A DNA stretch of 64,000 nt, from positions 1 to 64,000 of the forward strand of contig WHVA01000191.1 in assembly GCA_015179125.1 (NCBI GenBank), read 5' to 3'. The DNA is from Gautieria morchelliformis. Lineage: Eukaryota > Basidiomycota > Agaricomycetes > Gomphales > Gomphaceae. The notes under the pieces were generated by a model that was not told the origin of the DNA, ran no database searches, and was given only the letters and a program-made list of their open reading frames with translations. Shown here one piece after another: positions 20,860 to 32,750 of the stretch (position 1 is the stretch's first letter; each line of letters starts with the position of its first letter). The position numbers were made by a program, and so were the translations under genes.

Positions 20860-22258
20860 AGAACAAAGTACTTGACCTGGACAAAGCGATCCAAGTACAA
20901 GTCATGTGAGCAACAAGCTTTTGCTCACCTCTTTCGACAAGTTCACAGACCTTTCCACATGACACTTTGTCTCTCAGCAAGGCTCCTCTGCATAAGACAA
21001 CAGATGGATCTGCCCTGCATTCTGAGGGTGGAAACCCATCTGCCATCCCTTCAATGGAGGGTGGTGCACATATGCCTGTTGTGCTCAGGAAGACACCCCT
21101 CCAGAGACTGCGGTGTGGCAAAGAAAGGGGAATCTTTGAAGTGAAATGATCAATTGCCGAGGGGAATGCCCCAAATGGGCACATGGATTTCTCTGGTCCA
21201 GGCACCCCATGGCTGCTTCTCTGTCTGCTTTGTCCACCAAGCTAGCTGAACCATTACCTCCCCATTCCAGTGTTGTCTTGAATGACACAGCAGCTCAGCG
21301 GACCATCACTGAGAATCCTGACCTTTTCAGGATCATCACTCCCATCAAGGTCAATTGGTTTGAAACCCTTCTGCTCTTGCATCCCAACCAACCACTCATT
21401 GATTCCAGGCATTGAAGCCTGCAGGAGGGAGTCTGGCCCTTCACCTTTCTGAATGAATCCACCCTCACCACCTTCAATTTTTCCCAGAGTGACATCAGCG
21501 ATGTGGAGCTCAATTTCCTGTGAGAGCAGTGGGATGTCAAGATTTGCACTGACTGCTACTAACCCTCCTTTGGGACAGATCTCCTGCCAGGGATGTACAG
21601 TAAGTACCCTGGTTGGATTTGTCCCAAAGCGGCACTCTGACAAGTTCCATCTCATCAATGATCTGAGTGCAGGACCACATGCCCTTAATTCTTGGATTGC
21701 CAGAGACAACTCTTCAGTGCATTTTGACAACCTACAATATTTCCGCTCAATCCTGTGCAATGTCTGCAATCGGTGCAGAAGACTCCCCATATGGCTCTTC
21801 AAAGATGACATGTCCAGCACATACTGATGGTGGCCTGTCCATCCATTGTGGCAAATCAAGAAAATTGTCACAATAGATGGGTGCCACCATATTGACCATT
21901 GCATGGAATTTGGCACCCAGTGCCACATGCATCTGGTGCCTTTTCATGGGCCTTGTCACACTCTCCTTCATTACATGGACGACACCTGGTCATAGGACCT
22001 AAACTCATCTCTCTACCTCCTATGAGCCTTACAGTGAACTCTACCCAGCCAAGCAAGTCTGCCTTTGAGTTTGTGGGATGAAATAAGTCTGCCACATGAA
22101 AAGCCCAAACAAGCCTTTGGCATGTCTCTGTGTATCATCGGCTTCAATGTTGACCCCACAATATGTTGATCCCATTTCCCACCAACAGCAAGACTGCCCT
22201 AGTAGCTGCCATTGTGCGCTTTCACTGACACACTGTCCCACAACACCACCCATTATGT
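20860..22258 (+). pseudogene. DIRS-like retrotransposon gag zinc finger and reverse transcriptase, copy 2
   Basis: A short Cys/His motif CLLCSGRHPSRDC (about 21070-21110) precedes the RT and may be a gag zinc knuckle with non-standard spacing (C-x2-C-x3-H-x4-C). Then come LLLLHPNQPLIDS (about 21375), TDLLPGMYS and SDKFHLINDLSAGPHAL. After frame changes follow LHYMDDTWS (about 21975) and SLWDEISLPHEKPKQAFG with IIGFNVDP. From recall, this order is characteristic of tyrosine-recombinase retrotransposons of basidiomycetes. Stops and frame shifts make it a pseudogene, and no recombinase gene follows because a MITE and gypsy sequence come next. Confidence 0.7.
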
Positions 22259-22266
22259 TGGTTAAC

Positions 22267-22955
22267 CAGGGCTGTCCACAAGTCCAGGTTACCTGGCATC
22301 TAAAAACCAGCCAAGTCCAGGTTTGGCCATCGGAATGGCACAGGTGACTCACAAACCTGCCAGAGTATTCTGGGACAGGTCAGGTGACCTGCCTGGACAC
22401 TGCCAGTGCCCTCCACCCACACGCGTCGGCTACTACCACAGCATGTGATGCCGCCACCCGCTCCAACACATGACCACCTCATCCTCCACCGCCCCCAACG
22501 CGCGCCCTCATGCGCAGGCGCGTACAGTGGTGGTGAGTGGGCAGGGTGAGTGTATGCACATGCGCACGAGGGCGCGCATGGGCTTGGAACGAGGAGGGGG
22601 ACGGGCAGTGGGCGTGGGGATGGCGGGTGGCGGATGGACGGAAGCGGATGGTGTGAACCGAGAGGTGATGGGGTATGAATTGAACACACATGTATTTTAC
22701 AACAAGTTGGACATGTAATTTACAACAGGTTGTGATAGTTTACGGCAGCCGGCAGTTGGTAACCATGCAAGTGGACTAAGGTGAGTCAGCTTGGGATAAC
22801 CTGGCAAGTCACCTTGAGTCACCCGCAGGTTTAACCTGCGGGTCCGAGTCTACCTGCAGGAAAACTCAGGTCGAGTCCAGGTTCCGCTTCTGGAAGCTGG
22901 CAAACCTGCGAGTCCAAGTCCAGGTAACCTGCAGGTTGACTTGTGGACAGCCCTG
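22267..22955. mobile_element. Non-autonomous hAT element (MITE-like) with 8-bp target duplication
   Basis: The termini are CAGGGCTGTCCACAAGTC and its exact inverse, matching the autonomous hAT at 55451-59299 except for one base. TGGTTAAC is duplicated on both sides (22259-22266, 22956-22963). The subterminal regions are rich in short 'aggttacctg'-like repeats in both orientations, as in the large element. The 689-bp interior has no transposase homology. The unoccupied site is visible in copy 1 (inverted, about 11945-11985). Confidence 0.92.
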
Positions 22956-22989
22956 TGGTTAACTGGTTGCTTAATGTTTTTTCCACTGC

Positions 22990-23803
22990 TGTGTCCCCCC
23001 CTTCAGTCTTCTTAAATATTGCGGGCAAGACCAATTCCAAATGCCACTCTCCACCTTAATAACAATGTCATCTCCAACATGAACTGGCTCACTGACACCA
23101 TTGCCACATCGAGCAGCCTCTGCCTCTGTTATTTGGGGTGCCTCTGACGCAGACCTCATCATTTTTTGCAATGTGTCCCTCAACACAATTGGGTTTTATG
23201 TTCCTCAGCTTAACTTATCTTTGTTCTCACCTGTTCCTCAACTGCCTCCATCTTTACACCTTTCTCACCAATGTTCACACCTCAACCTGAGTGACATCCA
23301 CACTGCTCACCCATCAAAGAAGCTGGCACATAGGGGCCTTGGCCCATATGTCATTGAATACCAAGTTGGGTCACAAGCCTATCACCTTCACCTCCCAAAG
23401 TCCTTAAGCTACCTCTACCCTGTCTTCTCCATCATCAAGCTGACCCCCACCCTGCATGACCCCATTCCTGGCCAGCGACCAGCTCCTCCACCCCACCTGT
23501 CCTTTATGAGGGTGAAGAACACTTTGAGGTCAAGCAAGTGCTGGACAGTCGAATGTGAGCAAATCATCTGCAGTTCCTCATCAAGTGGAAGGGGTACATA
23601 TGGCTATGAATCAAATTCATGGGAGAACGAGGGAGCTGTCCATGCTCCTGACCTCATAAAACATGATTGCTAGTAAGACACAACTGTTTTTGAATCATTC
23701 CATTTTTGACAATATGGCATACCCCAAAGATAATTTATATGCTGACATGAATGTGTCCCAGGTTTATTCCTGGCCAACAGTAGCATCCATCCGGTGACAC
23801 CTC
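22990..23803 (+). pseudogene. Ty3/gypsy integrase C-terminus with chromodomain, copy 2
   Basis: This is a near-identical repeat of 13990-14778. HPSKKLAHRGLGPYVIEYQ, SQAYHLHLPKSLSYLYPVF and KLTPTLHDPIPGQRP are readable, then a frame shift near 23500 precedes the chromodomain. Homology ends at 23803 (gacacctctt), the point after which copy 1 carries LTR B. The GC-rich host DNA starts just beyond. Confidence 0.75.
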
Positions 23804-26800
23804 TTTCCATCAGTTGGTCAGGGATCCAGATTCTTATCAGCTAAAGGGTACGTGCCACCTCGGCAACGGCCTCCAGATGAATACCGCAAAACGGTCCGGG
23901 ATCAAACTATAAATAGATCCCGCCCGGGTCGTGAGCGTGACAGCCCGTAACTAGTCCGGCTTACACACGCCACGATTAGCAACGAGCTCGGTGAATCGAA
24001 TTTGGACCCTACCCCACACTCGGGCTGGGAGATAATTTGAGACAGCCTGCGGTCACCCGGGGCGAGTCTCACTCTTAGTAGGCGCAAGCTGGTGACGGGC
24101 GACTGGCACGGTGGCACCTCTGGGTCTGCAGTGGTTGGGATCGGGACTTGACAGTACTTGGGGAGAGGGGAGCTTGGGATGGACGACAGGTACGCATGTG
24201 CACCATACGACGTGTTGATCCTGTTGCTGAGTTGCGGTTGCGACGGGGTTGCATCCATGCATGGGCCGAGTCCATTATTAGCTGGCGCGACTCGGAGTCG
24301 TGACACTCGCTCAGGCTCACATGCACAAGCACAGGCCCCGTGTATGCTCACCCTGAGGATGGTATTAAATTCCAGGCTGCGTATACTTCACCACAGCCGT
24401 CGAGCTAGAGGTCCTTCCATTTTTAATTAACTGCTTATATACTTGCTTTTATTTCATTTGCCTTTATTGCATTTAGCGAGGGAACTGTTGAACGTGCCAC
24501 GTTAATATTATCCCGTATATACTGTGTACACCCAAATCGACCTCGTCATGATATTAATGAAGGAAAGAATGCCCCGATGACACAATCTCGCCCTGCCTCG
24601 TGTCGTGGCCCACCTTCTCAAAGCTTTAATCTAATCTCGCAACGCATCGCGCGCCCACGCGAGGCGACGCCGCCAAGTCCTCGACGCCCGCCGCGTGCAC
24701 GTGCCTTGTCCCCGATCACTTCTCCTTGACCGCGTATTTAATTGTGAGGTTATGTCGACGTCCCGCCCCTTGTTATATATACCGTGGCGCCTTATATAAA
24801 TGTTCGCTTCTCGCTGCTATGTCTGCGCCTTCCCACGGCTCTTTCCCGCCTCGGCGTCCCTCCCGCGTTCATTTTCCCCGTCCATATATCTCCCGCTTGG
24901 CCACCCGGTCCCCACCGCACCCCGCAACCCCTCCCGCGTTCATATCCCCTTGTACATTCATCAAAGTTATCCCGCGCACACGGCTTTACCGTCCCACGCG
25001 CGTGCGTGGCAGTCCGCGTCTCGTCGCGCGTCTCGTCCACGTTCATGTGAGTCGTCTCCTGCTTCGCGTCGCCCGCGCTCTTGCGTCGCACTTCCTCGTC
25101 GTCTCGCTTCATCACCGCGGCGCACTCGCGTCTCGGACGCCCGGTTCATCGCGTGCCCGTGCTTCGTCTGTTTCATTCTTCGAGAGACCCCTCTGCGTCG
25201 CGCCTTCGCTCGCGTGTAGCCCATCGAATCTCCGAGGCGAGAAGACGCGACCGTGCCAGCGTACGGGTCCGGGGTGACGACGCGTAGCCGTAACATGGCG
25301 CGGCCACGGGAGACGCGGGACGGGATCGCGATACGAGTCTCATGGTGCAACAAGTATTACACTAAATATCACATTGCGCTGACAGAGAGTTACCGTAAAC
25401 GCGGGGCGAGCACCACGCGCGCACGACCGTGCAGGGGAGCGCACGTGCTGCCGCAGCTCGCTCGGTCGCTCCACACCACATGCTTATGCTTACTGGACAC
25501 GCACGCGGCGCGCCGATTGCGATTCGGGCTAGCGTGTAGGGGCACACGCCGCGCGACGATTGCGATCCAGGCTAGACGTGTAGGGGGGCACGCAGCACGG
25601 GCACGGGCGGGATACTTGTGTGATGGGTCAGCACACGGCGGCATGTGACCAGAACTCGGAGGATCGCCATCACATCTCGCGCGGGCGGCGGGGCGGGGTG
25701 CGGTGTGTTAATTTATGACGTGGCCATCCATGGTGTTGGTGCGGTGTGTTAATTTATTGACGTCGATGGCCTTGGCTCGGCCTCGTGCTACCCCGCATTG
25801 CGAGATCCTGCTTACTGAGAGTCCAGACCTAGTCCTGCAGGCCCAGGCCCGTAAGCTCGCTAGATCGACTTGTGTCCAAGGCCACACTGCCTCGAGGTCG
25901 ATCGTTGGTTGTCTGTCGATTCCTGACGCAACCAATCGTTTATGCTGATCCTTCATCCTCGGATATGTGTCGATGGATGGGACCAGCGGGTGTGGGCCTC
26001 GTCAGGGGGCATGTGGGTGACCTTGCTCAGGTAGTCAGGCTGCGTCGCCCGCTTCTCTGGACGCTCCACTGGCAGACCCGCGCCGGGACGGCTGGGACCT
26101 CCGAGCGTGGCGGACTGCGGCATTGCGGCCGTAAGTCTATGACTCCGAGACGTACGGCGTCCATATGCATCCGTCGATCGATCGACGTCCGGACGATGAT
26201 GTAAAGAGTATACTTGTCAGCCCCGATTAATCGTGTCGCGGAGGTCATGAATCACCATGGGACGTCTTCAGGAATGCTCGGCACTTGCTCAGCTTCCGAA
26301 ACGCTCGGGCGTCGCAACGGTATGTAAGCGAGTGTATGTACAGTGGACCGTTTCAGATTCTCCCTAAAAGGGCCAGATCCAGCGTGTGACAGTGACAGTG
26401 ACATGGTTACGGTGACCCAAGCCGGAAGCAAATTGCATTCCCGAGGCGGGCGGTGGGTGGCAACGGCGTAAGCGAGCGAAGTACAGCGACAGCGACTGAG
26501 CGCAACAACCGCGTGCTACTATGGAGCGGCAAGTATGAAGAATGGCCGCACGGAGCATGGACACCATCACGGATCAGGAGCTGATGGACGCACGAAGGAT
26601 GAATAGCGCGACGTCGATCCCTGAGGGCTGAGGCGAGGCGAGTCGACCAGCCAGGTGTATCGATTGCAGGTTATACGCCGCACCCTCCAACGACGGGCGC
26701 ATGGGGCATGGGAGCGATGGGGCAGCAGCGGCAGGACGTGGAGGTAGAAGTGGACGTGGACGTGGACGTGGACGTGTGCACGACTTCCAGCGCGGGGATG

Positions 26801-27960
26801 GGCGCGTTGATTATTTTTGCGTGCCACTCGTTGCGTGCGTGGCTGTGATGGGGATGCCTCCGCGCGCATCGTTCGGCCACAGGGGCGTACGTGTACGCGT
26901 ACGCAGATTCGGACATGAGGCTGGGAGGGCGGAGTGCGCAGAGGTATGTATGATGGGGCTGGCGGGGGATGGATATGGGGTTGGGATGGCGCTGGACGTG
27001 GAGGTATGTTGGTGGGGCTGGCGGGGGATGCGTGCTCGGGCTGCATGTTCGGCATTGCGAGGGATGCGCGCTCGGGCCAATGCAATTGATGCCTGCTGTG
27101 CGAGGCGGGGACGGAAGGCCGCCCTGGAGGCTTCCCGCTGCCGGTGCAGGATGTGGTACCGTCTGGCTGTGACGGGTATTCTCCACGCCTGCGCGCAAAC
27201 CGGTCAGGGTGTTGGCGGCATCGGCAGTGCGCGGGGACACAATGACCCTCGATGACTGGCTGCCCATCGGGGTGGATTAAAAAAGACGCACGCAATAAAA
27301 AGAGGGACGGGACAGAGGATGCGGATGTACGCACGTGGGACGGAAAGGGACGGCCGTGAAGATGGACGCGGCTGCGAGGACGACGCGGATCTGGATGGGA
27401 GCCGTGGATATGGCACGCATATGTGACGGCGGATCTGCTGCATAGTCTGCATACCTTAGATAGGGCGGCGGGACGGTGATAAGTCGTGGTAGCGAATCGA
27501 ATATATACACGTGTAGCTATGAAGCTGGGGGTGCGCGACGTGTTGGCGGGACGTGCGGGGCGGCAGCGTGTGCGCGGTGGTTGCCAGGCTCGACGGGGCG
27601 CGGGGCCTGAGAGAGCGGGCGGCGGGCGCGCTCCGAGCCCGTAGGCAGGCTCGTAGCCAGGTCACATATACACATGGGATCGATGCCAGATGCATGGATG
27701 GGCGGGATCTCGTTAATTGTCTGCAGGGCACCGGGCGGAGCGAGATCGAGGACCTCGGCTAGGGCGCAATCTGCGCGCGCATCGCGCCAGAGCCCCGGCC
27801 GCGCCCCCAAGACACCGAGTCTGTCCCGAAACAGCACCGCTCCCGTCGCTTGCGGCCGCCGCCAGATCGGGTCAGATCGCGCCAAACACGCCCCAATACT
27901 CGCGAAAATATCTAAATATCTAAATAATAAATATCGATTCTATATGAACCGCCTCGTGGT
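23804..27960. other. GC-rich single-copy region without a confident gene
   Basis: Base composition changes sharply to CpG-rich DNA. TATA-like sites occur at about 23910 (ctataaatag) and 24791 (cttatataaatg). After the second, an Arg/Pro/Ser-rich frame (from the ATG at about 24819 to 25277) could be translated but has no recognisable domain. Small repeats include a two-copy unit of about 55 bp (25505-25600), a duplicated 'gtgcggtgtgttaatttat' (25700, 25739), a hexanucleotide run of gtggac (about 26752-26776) and a duplicated 'ggggctggcgggggatg' (26954, 27015). Long frames on both strands (for example 26567-27334 minus) look like composition artefacts. Confidence 0.35.
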
Positions 27961-27967
27961 TATAAAG
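27961..27967 (+). promoter_or_regulatory. TATA box of the 27999 gene
   Basis: TATAAAG lies 32-38 bp before the chosen ATG in otherwise GC-rich DNA, preceded by an AT-rich 'aaatatctaaat' tract. It is the only such site near the gene and supports the start. Transcription from it would give a very short leader. Confidence 0.5.
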
Positions 27968-27998
27968 ACATGTCGACGCTCGCGCTCTCCCCTGCGCC

Positions 27999-30483
27999 AT
28001 GAAGACATACAGCGAATTCTTCTTCCACTTTCCCCAGCAGCGAGACAAGCCTGCACAGCGAGCCGACAAGCTCCCCGCCCCGCGCCCGCCCTTCCCCCCA
28101 GACGACCCTCCCTCCTTCCTCTCCCTGCGCCGCGACTCCGAGGACGACAGACGCCTCGTCGACGACCGCAGCCCCAGCACCAGCGCCACCCCCAAGCCTG
28201 GCCCCGCCCACAGCGACGTCCGCTCTCGCCGCACTCGCTCTCGGTACGTCCCATCCCGCCTCTTGTCCTCCTGCTCACTGTCCCTCGCAGCACCGCCCCC
28301 CACCCGCACCTTGCGCTCCACATCCCTGCCCTCCCACCCTTGCCGTCGTCGGAGCCGGCCCCGTCGCCGCGCGCCTCGCCCCGCACCCTCCCACGTCCCA
28401 AGCCCGCACCCTCCGTCACTCTCCCTGCCGTGCCGGCACCCTCCCGTGCTCCACACGTCCCGCCCGCCTCCGCCCCGCCTTCTCACGCCCGACACACCCA
28501 CGTCCGCCGCCCGTCCACCGCCCCCGAAGCCGCCGCCCGCGCCCCTGTTCTCGCGCACCCCAAGCCGCCGCCGCCCCGTCCGCCCCGCCCGCACGACCAC
28601 CTGTCCCCGCATGCCCCGCTGGCCCACCCCGCCTCGTGGCGCCCCTCCTTCCTGTCGTCCACCCGCACCCCGACCGACCGCGGCTCCATCACGCCCACCG
28701 TCAACACCGTCAACACCCTCGCCACCACCACCACCGCCACGTCCCGCGCCTCCACGCGCTACCGCAACACCAACCGCGGCGACGCCCTCGCGCGCCTCGA
28801 GGGCCGCCATGCCCCCAGCCGCGTCACCTCCGCCCTCCCGTCCCTCCACCGCCTGCCCTTTGGGCCCGTCTCGCCCGCATCCCCCGTCTCGCCGCCGTGG
28901 AGTCGCGAGGCCGTCAAGGTGCGTCGACGCCCCGCGCGCCGCGTGCCCGTCCGTGCTAACCGTATGCCCAGTCGCCCCTGTCGCCTGCGCATGCCCCGGG
29001 CCAGCCCCGCTCCCACCTTACGCTCACCATGAGCTCCGTGTCGTCCGTGCTGCAGTCGCCCCCGCAGCAGCACGCCTGCCACGCCCACGCCCCGCGCGCC
29101 GTCCCCGCCGCCGCCATGTCGACCACGCCCCGCACGTCGCCGCCGCCGCCGTATGACGCTCCACCTGCGCTCGCACCCGCAGCCGCTCCCTCCCCCACCC
29201 CCTCGTCCCCCTACAGCAGCTCGCCCACCACCGCCAGCACCTCCGCACCCCTCACCCCGGCCGCATACGCATGCGGCCCCGCATCCTTCGCGTCGTCGCC
29301 CACGCCGTCCACGCCGTCCCCGTACGGCGTGGCGCCCGGCCCGCGGAGCTTCATGCCGTTTTCCGCGTTTGAGAGCGACGACGACGACGATGTGGAGGAG
29401 GACGACGAGGACGAGTCTGACGGCGAGGAGTCTGCGTCGGGCTCTGGCTCCGGCTCGGGCTCTGACGTGGAGGATGCCAAGTACGAGCCGGACGAGCCGG
29501 CGTATGTGGACGCGCTGGTCACCGACCGCGTGGTGGCCGCGGTCGGTCTGGGCGGGAAGCGCCCGCCCGGCGTGGTGGTCGACGTGGCGTATGCGGAGGA
29601 GCGAGATGACGAGGTGCGGCGCCGCGCGCGCGGGGCAGACGCGAAGCCCGCGCGCATCGCCGTTGCGCTCCCCGCGGGCGCGGCGGGCTCGCGGCGCGGG
29701 ACGATCGCGAGCTGGTACGTGGGCCCCGGCGCGGACGTGCCGCGGGGGCGCGCGGTCAGCGTCAAGCCGCGCCAGGGGCAGCCGCCGCGCGACGGCAAGC
29801 CCCGCGAGGCGCGCGTCCCGCGCGTGCCCCGCGTGCGGCCCGCCCTGGCGGACGCGGAGATGAAGGATTTTATGGACTTTGGGGATGCGCCGGATGCGGA
29901 TGCCGACGCTGACGCAGACGCAGACGCGGACGCGGAGTCGGGCGTGGGGTCGGTGTCGGTGTCCGGGTCGGGGACGTCCGTCTCGGCGACGACGGAGGAG
30001 TCTGACGAGTGGGCGTCGACGGAGGCGTCGGTGTCGGACGTGGGCGAGGCGCAGGACGCGCCGGACGCGGACGCGGAGGCCGCGCACCGCGACATCTGCG
30101 ACCCGCGCACGATCCAGGCGCTCCGCGCGAGCATCGCGTCCCTCCAGCCGATGGTCTTCCGCACGCTCGAGGAGGTCGAGGTCGAGGACGCGGGCGGCGC
30201 CGGCGACATGGACTACGTCGCGGACGAGCCGATCGTGTTCCGCGCGCCGTCGGACGTGGAGGACGACTCGGACTCGGGCGCCGTCCCGAGCCGCCGCGCG
30301 ACCGCGGCCGTGCGGCACCGCTCGGCCGCCGTGCGCCGCCCCGCCGCGCGGCCCGCGGGCGACGGGTGGGACGGGCTTGGCGTTGGCCAGGGCCGCCTCC
30401 GGGACCTGGAGCGGAACCGGGAGCGGGAGCGTATCGCGAGGGGGTGGGTCGGCGGCCCGGGGGTGCTGCTGCCCGTGTTGTAG
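27999..30483 (+). CDS. Three-exon gene for a 794-aa disordered, acidic protein of unknown function
   Basis: Exons are 27999-28243, 28291-28918 and 28972-30483. Intron 1 (47 bp) starts gtacgt, has a ctcac branch region and ends cag. Intron 2 (53 bp) starts gtgcgt, has gctaac and ends cag. Splicing keeps frame (phases 2 and 0) and gives 2385 nt with stop tag. The N-terminus begins MKTYSEFFFHFPQQ. Residues about 85-370 are very rich in Pro, Ser, Ala and Thr. An acidic block (SDDDDDVEEDDEDESDGEES) followed by a Gly-Ser run lies near residues 423-450, and an Asp-Ala dipeptide run (DADADADAD) near 600. The C-terminus is basic, then hydrophobic (GWVGGPGVLLPVL). No catalytic domain or signal peptide is visible. 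Codon use is strongly G/C-ending, unlike the transposons. I do not recognise the family; the gene structure itself is well supported. Confidence 0.75.
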
Positions 30484-31800
30484 GCGGGCCCGGCCTGCTG
30501 TAGAGCAGGAGCGCGGGACTCGGGTCGTTAACGTGCCCCGTTTCGTGTTCCTGTGATTTGGACCCGAGCCTGCTTGATATGGAATTTGTTCGATTTCGAT
30601 TCGTGTGGCCGTCCGTCGCCCGCCTCGCCTCGCCTCGCCTCTTCGTTTTCTCGTGCGCGCCCCGAGCCGGCCCTGCGCTTTGCCACTTTTGCACGGCGCG
30701 CCCTGCATGGCGTTCAAGTAATTCCCTCATTCATTGTACACACGTTTTTTTTTTCTCTTTTTTCACCCCCATTACAACAATCACCACGCAACGTCGACCT
30801 GATCCCGATCCCGATCCCAATCTGATCCACCCCCCCCAAAAAAAGAAACATGCACCCGTCCTCCCTGTCTGTTATCCCGCACACCCTCTGTCTTCCGTCC
30901 CCGTCCCCGTTCGTCGCTCTCCTCGTTGTGCGTCTGCCCATTTCTCCATATGTCCGCTCGTCCGCTTGTCACACCACGCCGCCTTGTCCTTGTCCATTCA
31001 CTGTACACCATTCCACGCCGTCCGCATGTACGCTGTACCCGCCCATATCAAGTCCCTTTACACTACACACGCGCCCGCTGCTACTACTACTACCATTACT
31101 ACTACCACTACTACTACTGCTACTACTACTACTACTACCGGTGATGCGGCTTCTGTAGTACTCTTCGCTTTACATTTACACGATTTTTGTTTGCGGTACA
31201 CGCGGGCTGTGTGTTCTGTTAGAGAAATAATAAAAGTTTTCGAGTTTACATCGTGCGCGCATGCCGGGGTGACGCTTAGCCGGACGGGTGTCCGTCTGCT
31301 CCAGCGGCATGGAGGTCCCGGGGAGCCGGGGCCAGGGGAGGGGAAGCGGGTATAATGGGCGACCCGGGGGAGCGGATGCGGGCATAATGCTCGGTTGCGA
31401 CGGCTACTTCTTAGCAGACGAAGGTCGTTGGACGCCTGCAGGGTAATGGACGGGGACGACGTGGGCCGCTGGCAGCTGCATGTGGAGTCTATATTTTGGG
31501 ACGTGGCCTAGTATACTCACACTGTACGTATCCCAGACTTATCACAATTAGTCGCCCCGTGGTAATAAGTACAGCTCATGCGCTCATTCCCCCACGGGCC
31601 ACGGCGTAAATAACGATCATGCCATCGCACGGGCGATGGCGCAATCCGTGGACGTGGGAGGGCACGCGCGTGGGTGCGGCTGGACGGGAATGGGGCACGG
31701 ATCCGGGGACGGCAGCGCGGCGGCGTGCGCCGTGCACGCGACAAGTCCCCGTCGCAACTGGCCCACGCGTGCGGGGGGCGTGCCCGCCTCACATGCCGCG
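30484..31800. other. 3' flank of the 794-aa gene
   Basis: No gene is recognised. A C-run followed by A-run (about 30830-30844) and a trinucleotide repeat are present. An aataaaa hexamer-type signal near 31228 is the first clear polyadenylation-like motif after the gene, about 750 bp beyond the stop, so its assignment is doubtful. Confidence 0.3.
31077..31141 (+). repeat. CTA/TAC trinucleotide microsatellite
   Basis: The stretch is an imperfect run of about 20 cta/ctg/cca triplets (ctactactactaccattac...). It lies in the 3' flank of the 794-aa gene and is not in its reading frame. Confidence 0.85.
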
Positions 31801-32750
31801 CACCGTGCGACGTCCGGCCCCGTTGCGCATAGTTACCCCGAGGCCAGCCGTGTCGCCCCAGCGCAACGCTTCGACGCTCCCCCCGCAGGCCGCAACCCGT
31901 GCTTATCCTGCACCACCCCGGCCCCACAAGTGCTCTCCAAGGCCACAGGGCAAACGTTCCCCCGGAACGCTTTACTACGGTCCATCCTGTCCTACGTTTA
32001 GCAATTTACAAATGCCCCACGGAGAAGTTCTCTTCGAATCGATCGTCGCAGGCTTCTGTGCTGCCAGGTTTACCCGTCGCGTGCCTCAGGTTCTCCCGGA
32101 CGCAGCTACTCACGGCCCCTCCCCCTCGTGCTTCGTTGCATTCTTGCACAGGTTGCATGCGTCAAAACGCGACAAGTTAACCCGCGTCGATCGTCCTCCG
32201 CCTTCTCGCCTTGATCTAGGTTCCCCCGTCGATGGTCTTGTGCGTACATTCCCCGTCGCGTAGTGGTGCCATGCCCCACACCCGTGCTGCGTGCCACTTG
32301 CCTTTCAAATTACGCCGCATCTCTCAACATTAGTCTGTGCCTCGAGTTCCCCCGCCCCCGTCGCAAGCGGGTCTGTGCTCCATACTCACTACATCCCAGG
32401 GCGCGTGCTCGGCTTTCAAAACCTCAAAGTCACCCCGCGGCTCTTCGCGCGCGATCGTTGGCCAGCTATCTCAGCTTGGCTGAGAGGGAAGTTCCCTCCC
32501 CCGGCCCCTGTCGCGCAGCCGTTCCTTGACCTTTTCGTCGTGCTCCATACATACTTTAGACCTCGTGGCCTTCCTCCCTATCCCAGGAGCGATTTCCCGG
32601 CTTCGCTCTTTCCCAGGAGACATGCGCGGGGCTTTCGAGATTCGACGGTTACCCCGCGTCGTGTTTGGGCTCGATCATTCCCCGGTTGGAATAGAAGATG
32701 CGCCGTCAATCCCTCCCTGGAGGTTACGGTTTCTATATCTTAACGTTGGC
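31800..32750 (+). repeat. Degenerate tandem repeat region
   Basis: Blocks of the form pyrimidine-rich 'gttccctcccccggcccc', 'gtgctccatac', 'gctttc.a.a', 'accccgcg' and 'gcgatcgttgg' recur in order at about 32340-32470 and 32490-32690. Weaker echoes lie at about 32095-32210 and 31805-31890. The unit is roughly 190-200 bp. Frames overlapping it (31619-32263 and others) share this repetitive composition, so I do not call genes. Confidence 0.5.

Noticed and set aside
24726-25277. 183-codon plus frame downstream of a TATA-like site
   Set aside because: A possible promoter is present, but the frame is Arg/Pro/Ser-rich, overlaps equally long frames in other phases and on the other strand, and lacks any domain.
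26567-27334. 255-codon open frame on the minus strand
   Set aside because: Composition is driven by CpG-rich DNA and a gtggac hexamer run (His-Val repeats). Frames are open on both strands, with no domain, no start context and no splice structure.
27920-28849. 309-codon Gly-rich minus frame
   Set aside because: Antisense of the Pro-rich exon 2; glycine/arginine composition is simply the complement of proline/alanine codons.
28759-30717. 652-codon minus-strand open frame antisense to the 794-aa gene
   Set aside because: It is an Arg-rich antisense shadow of GC-rich coding sequence. The plus strand has consistent introns, a TATA box and acidic block structure.
31619-32263. 214-codon plus frame
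   Set aside because: Overlaps the degenerate tandem repeat region and has no recognisable motif; several alternative frames are equally open.
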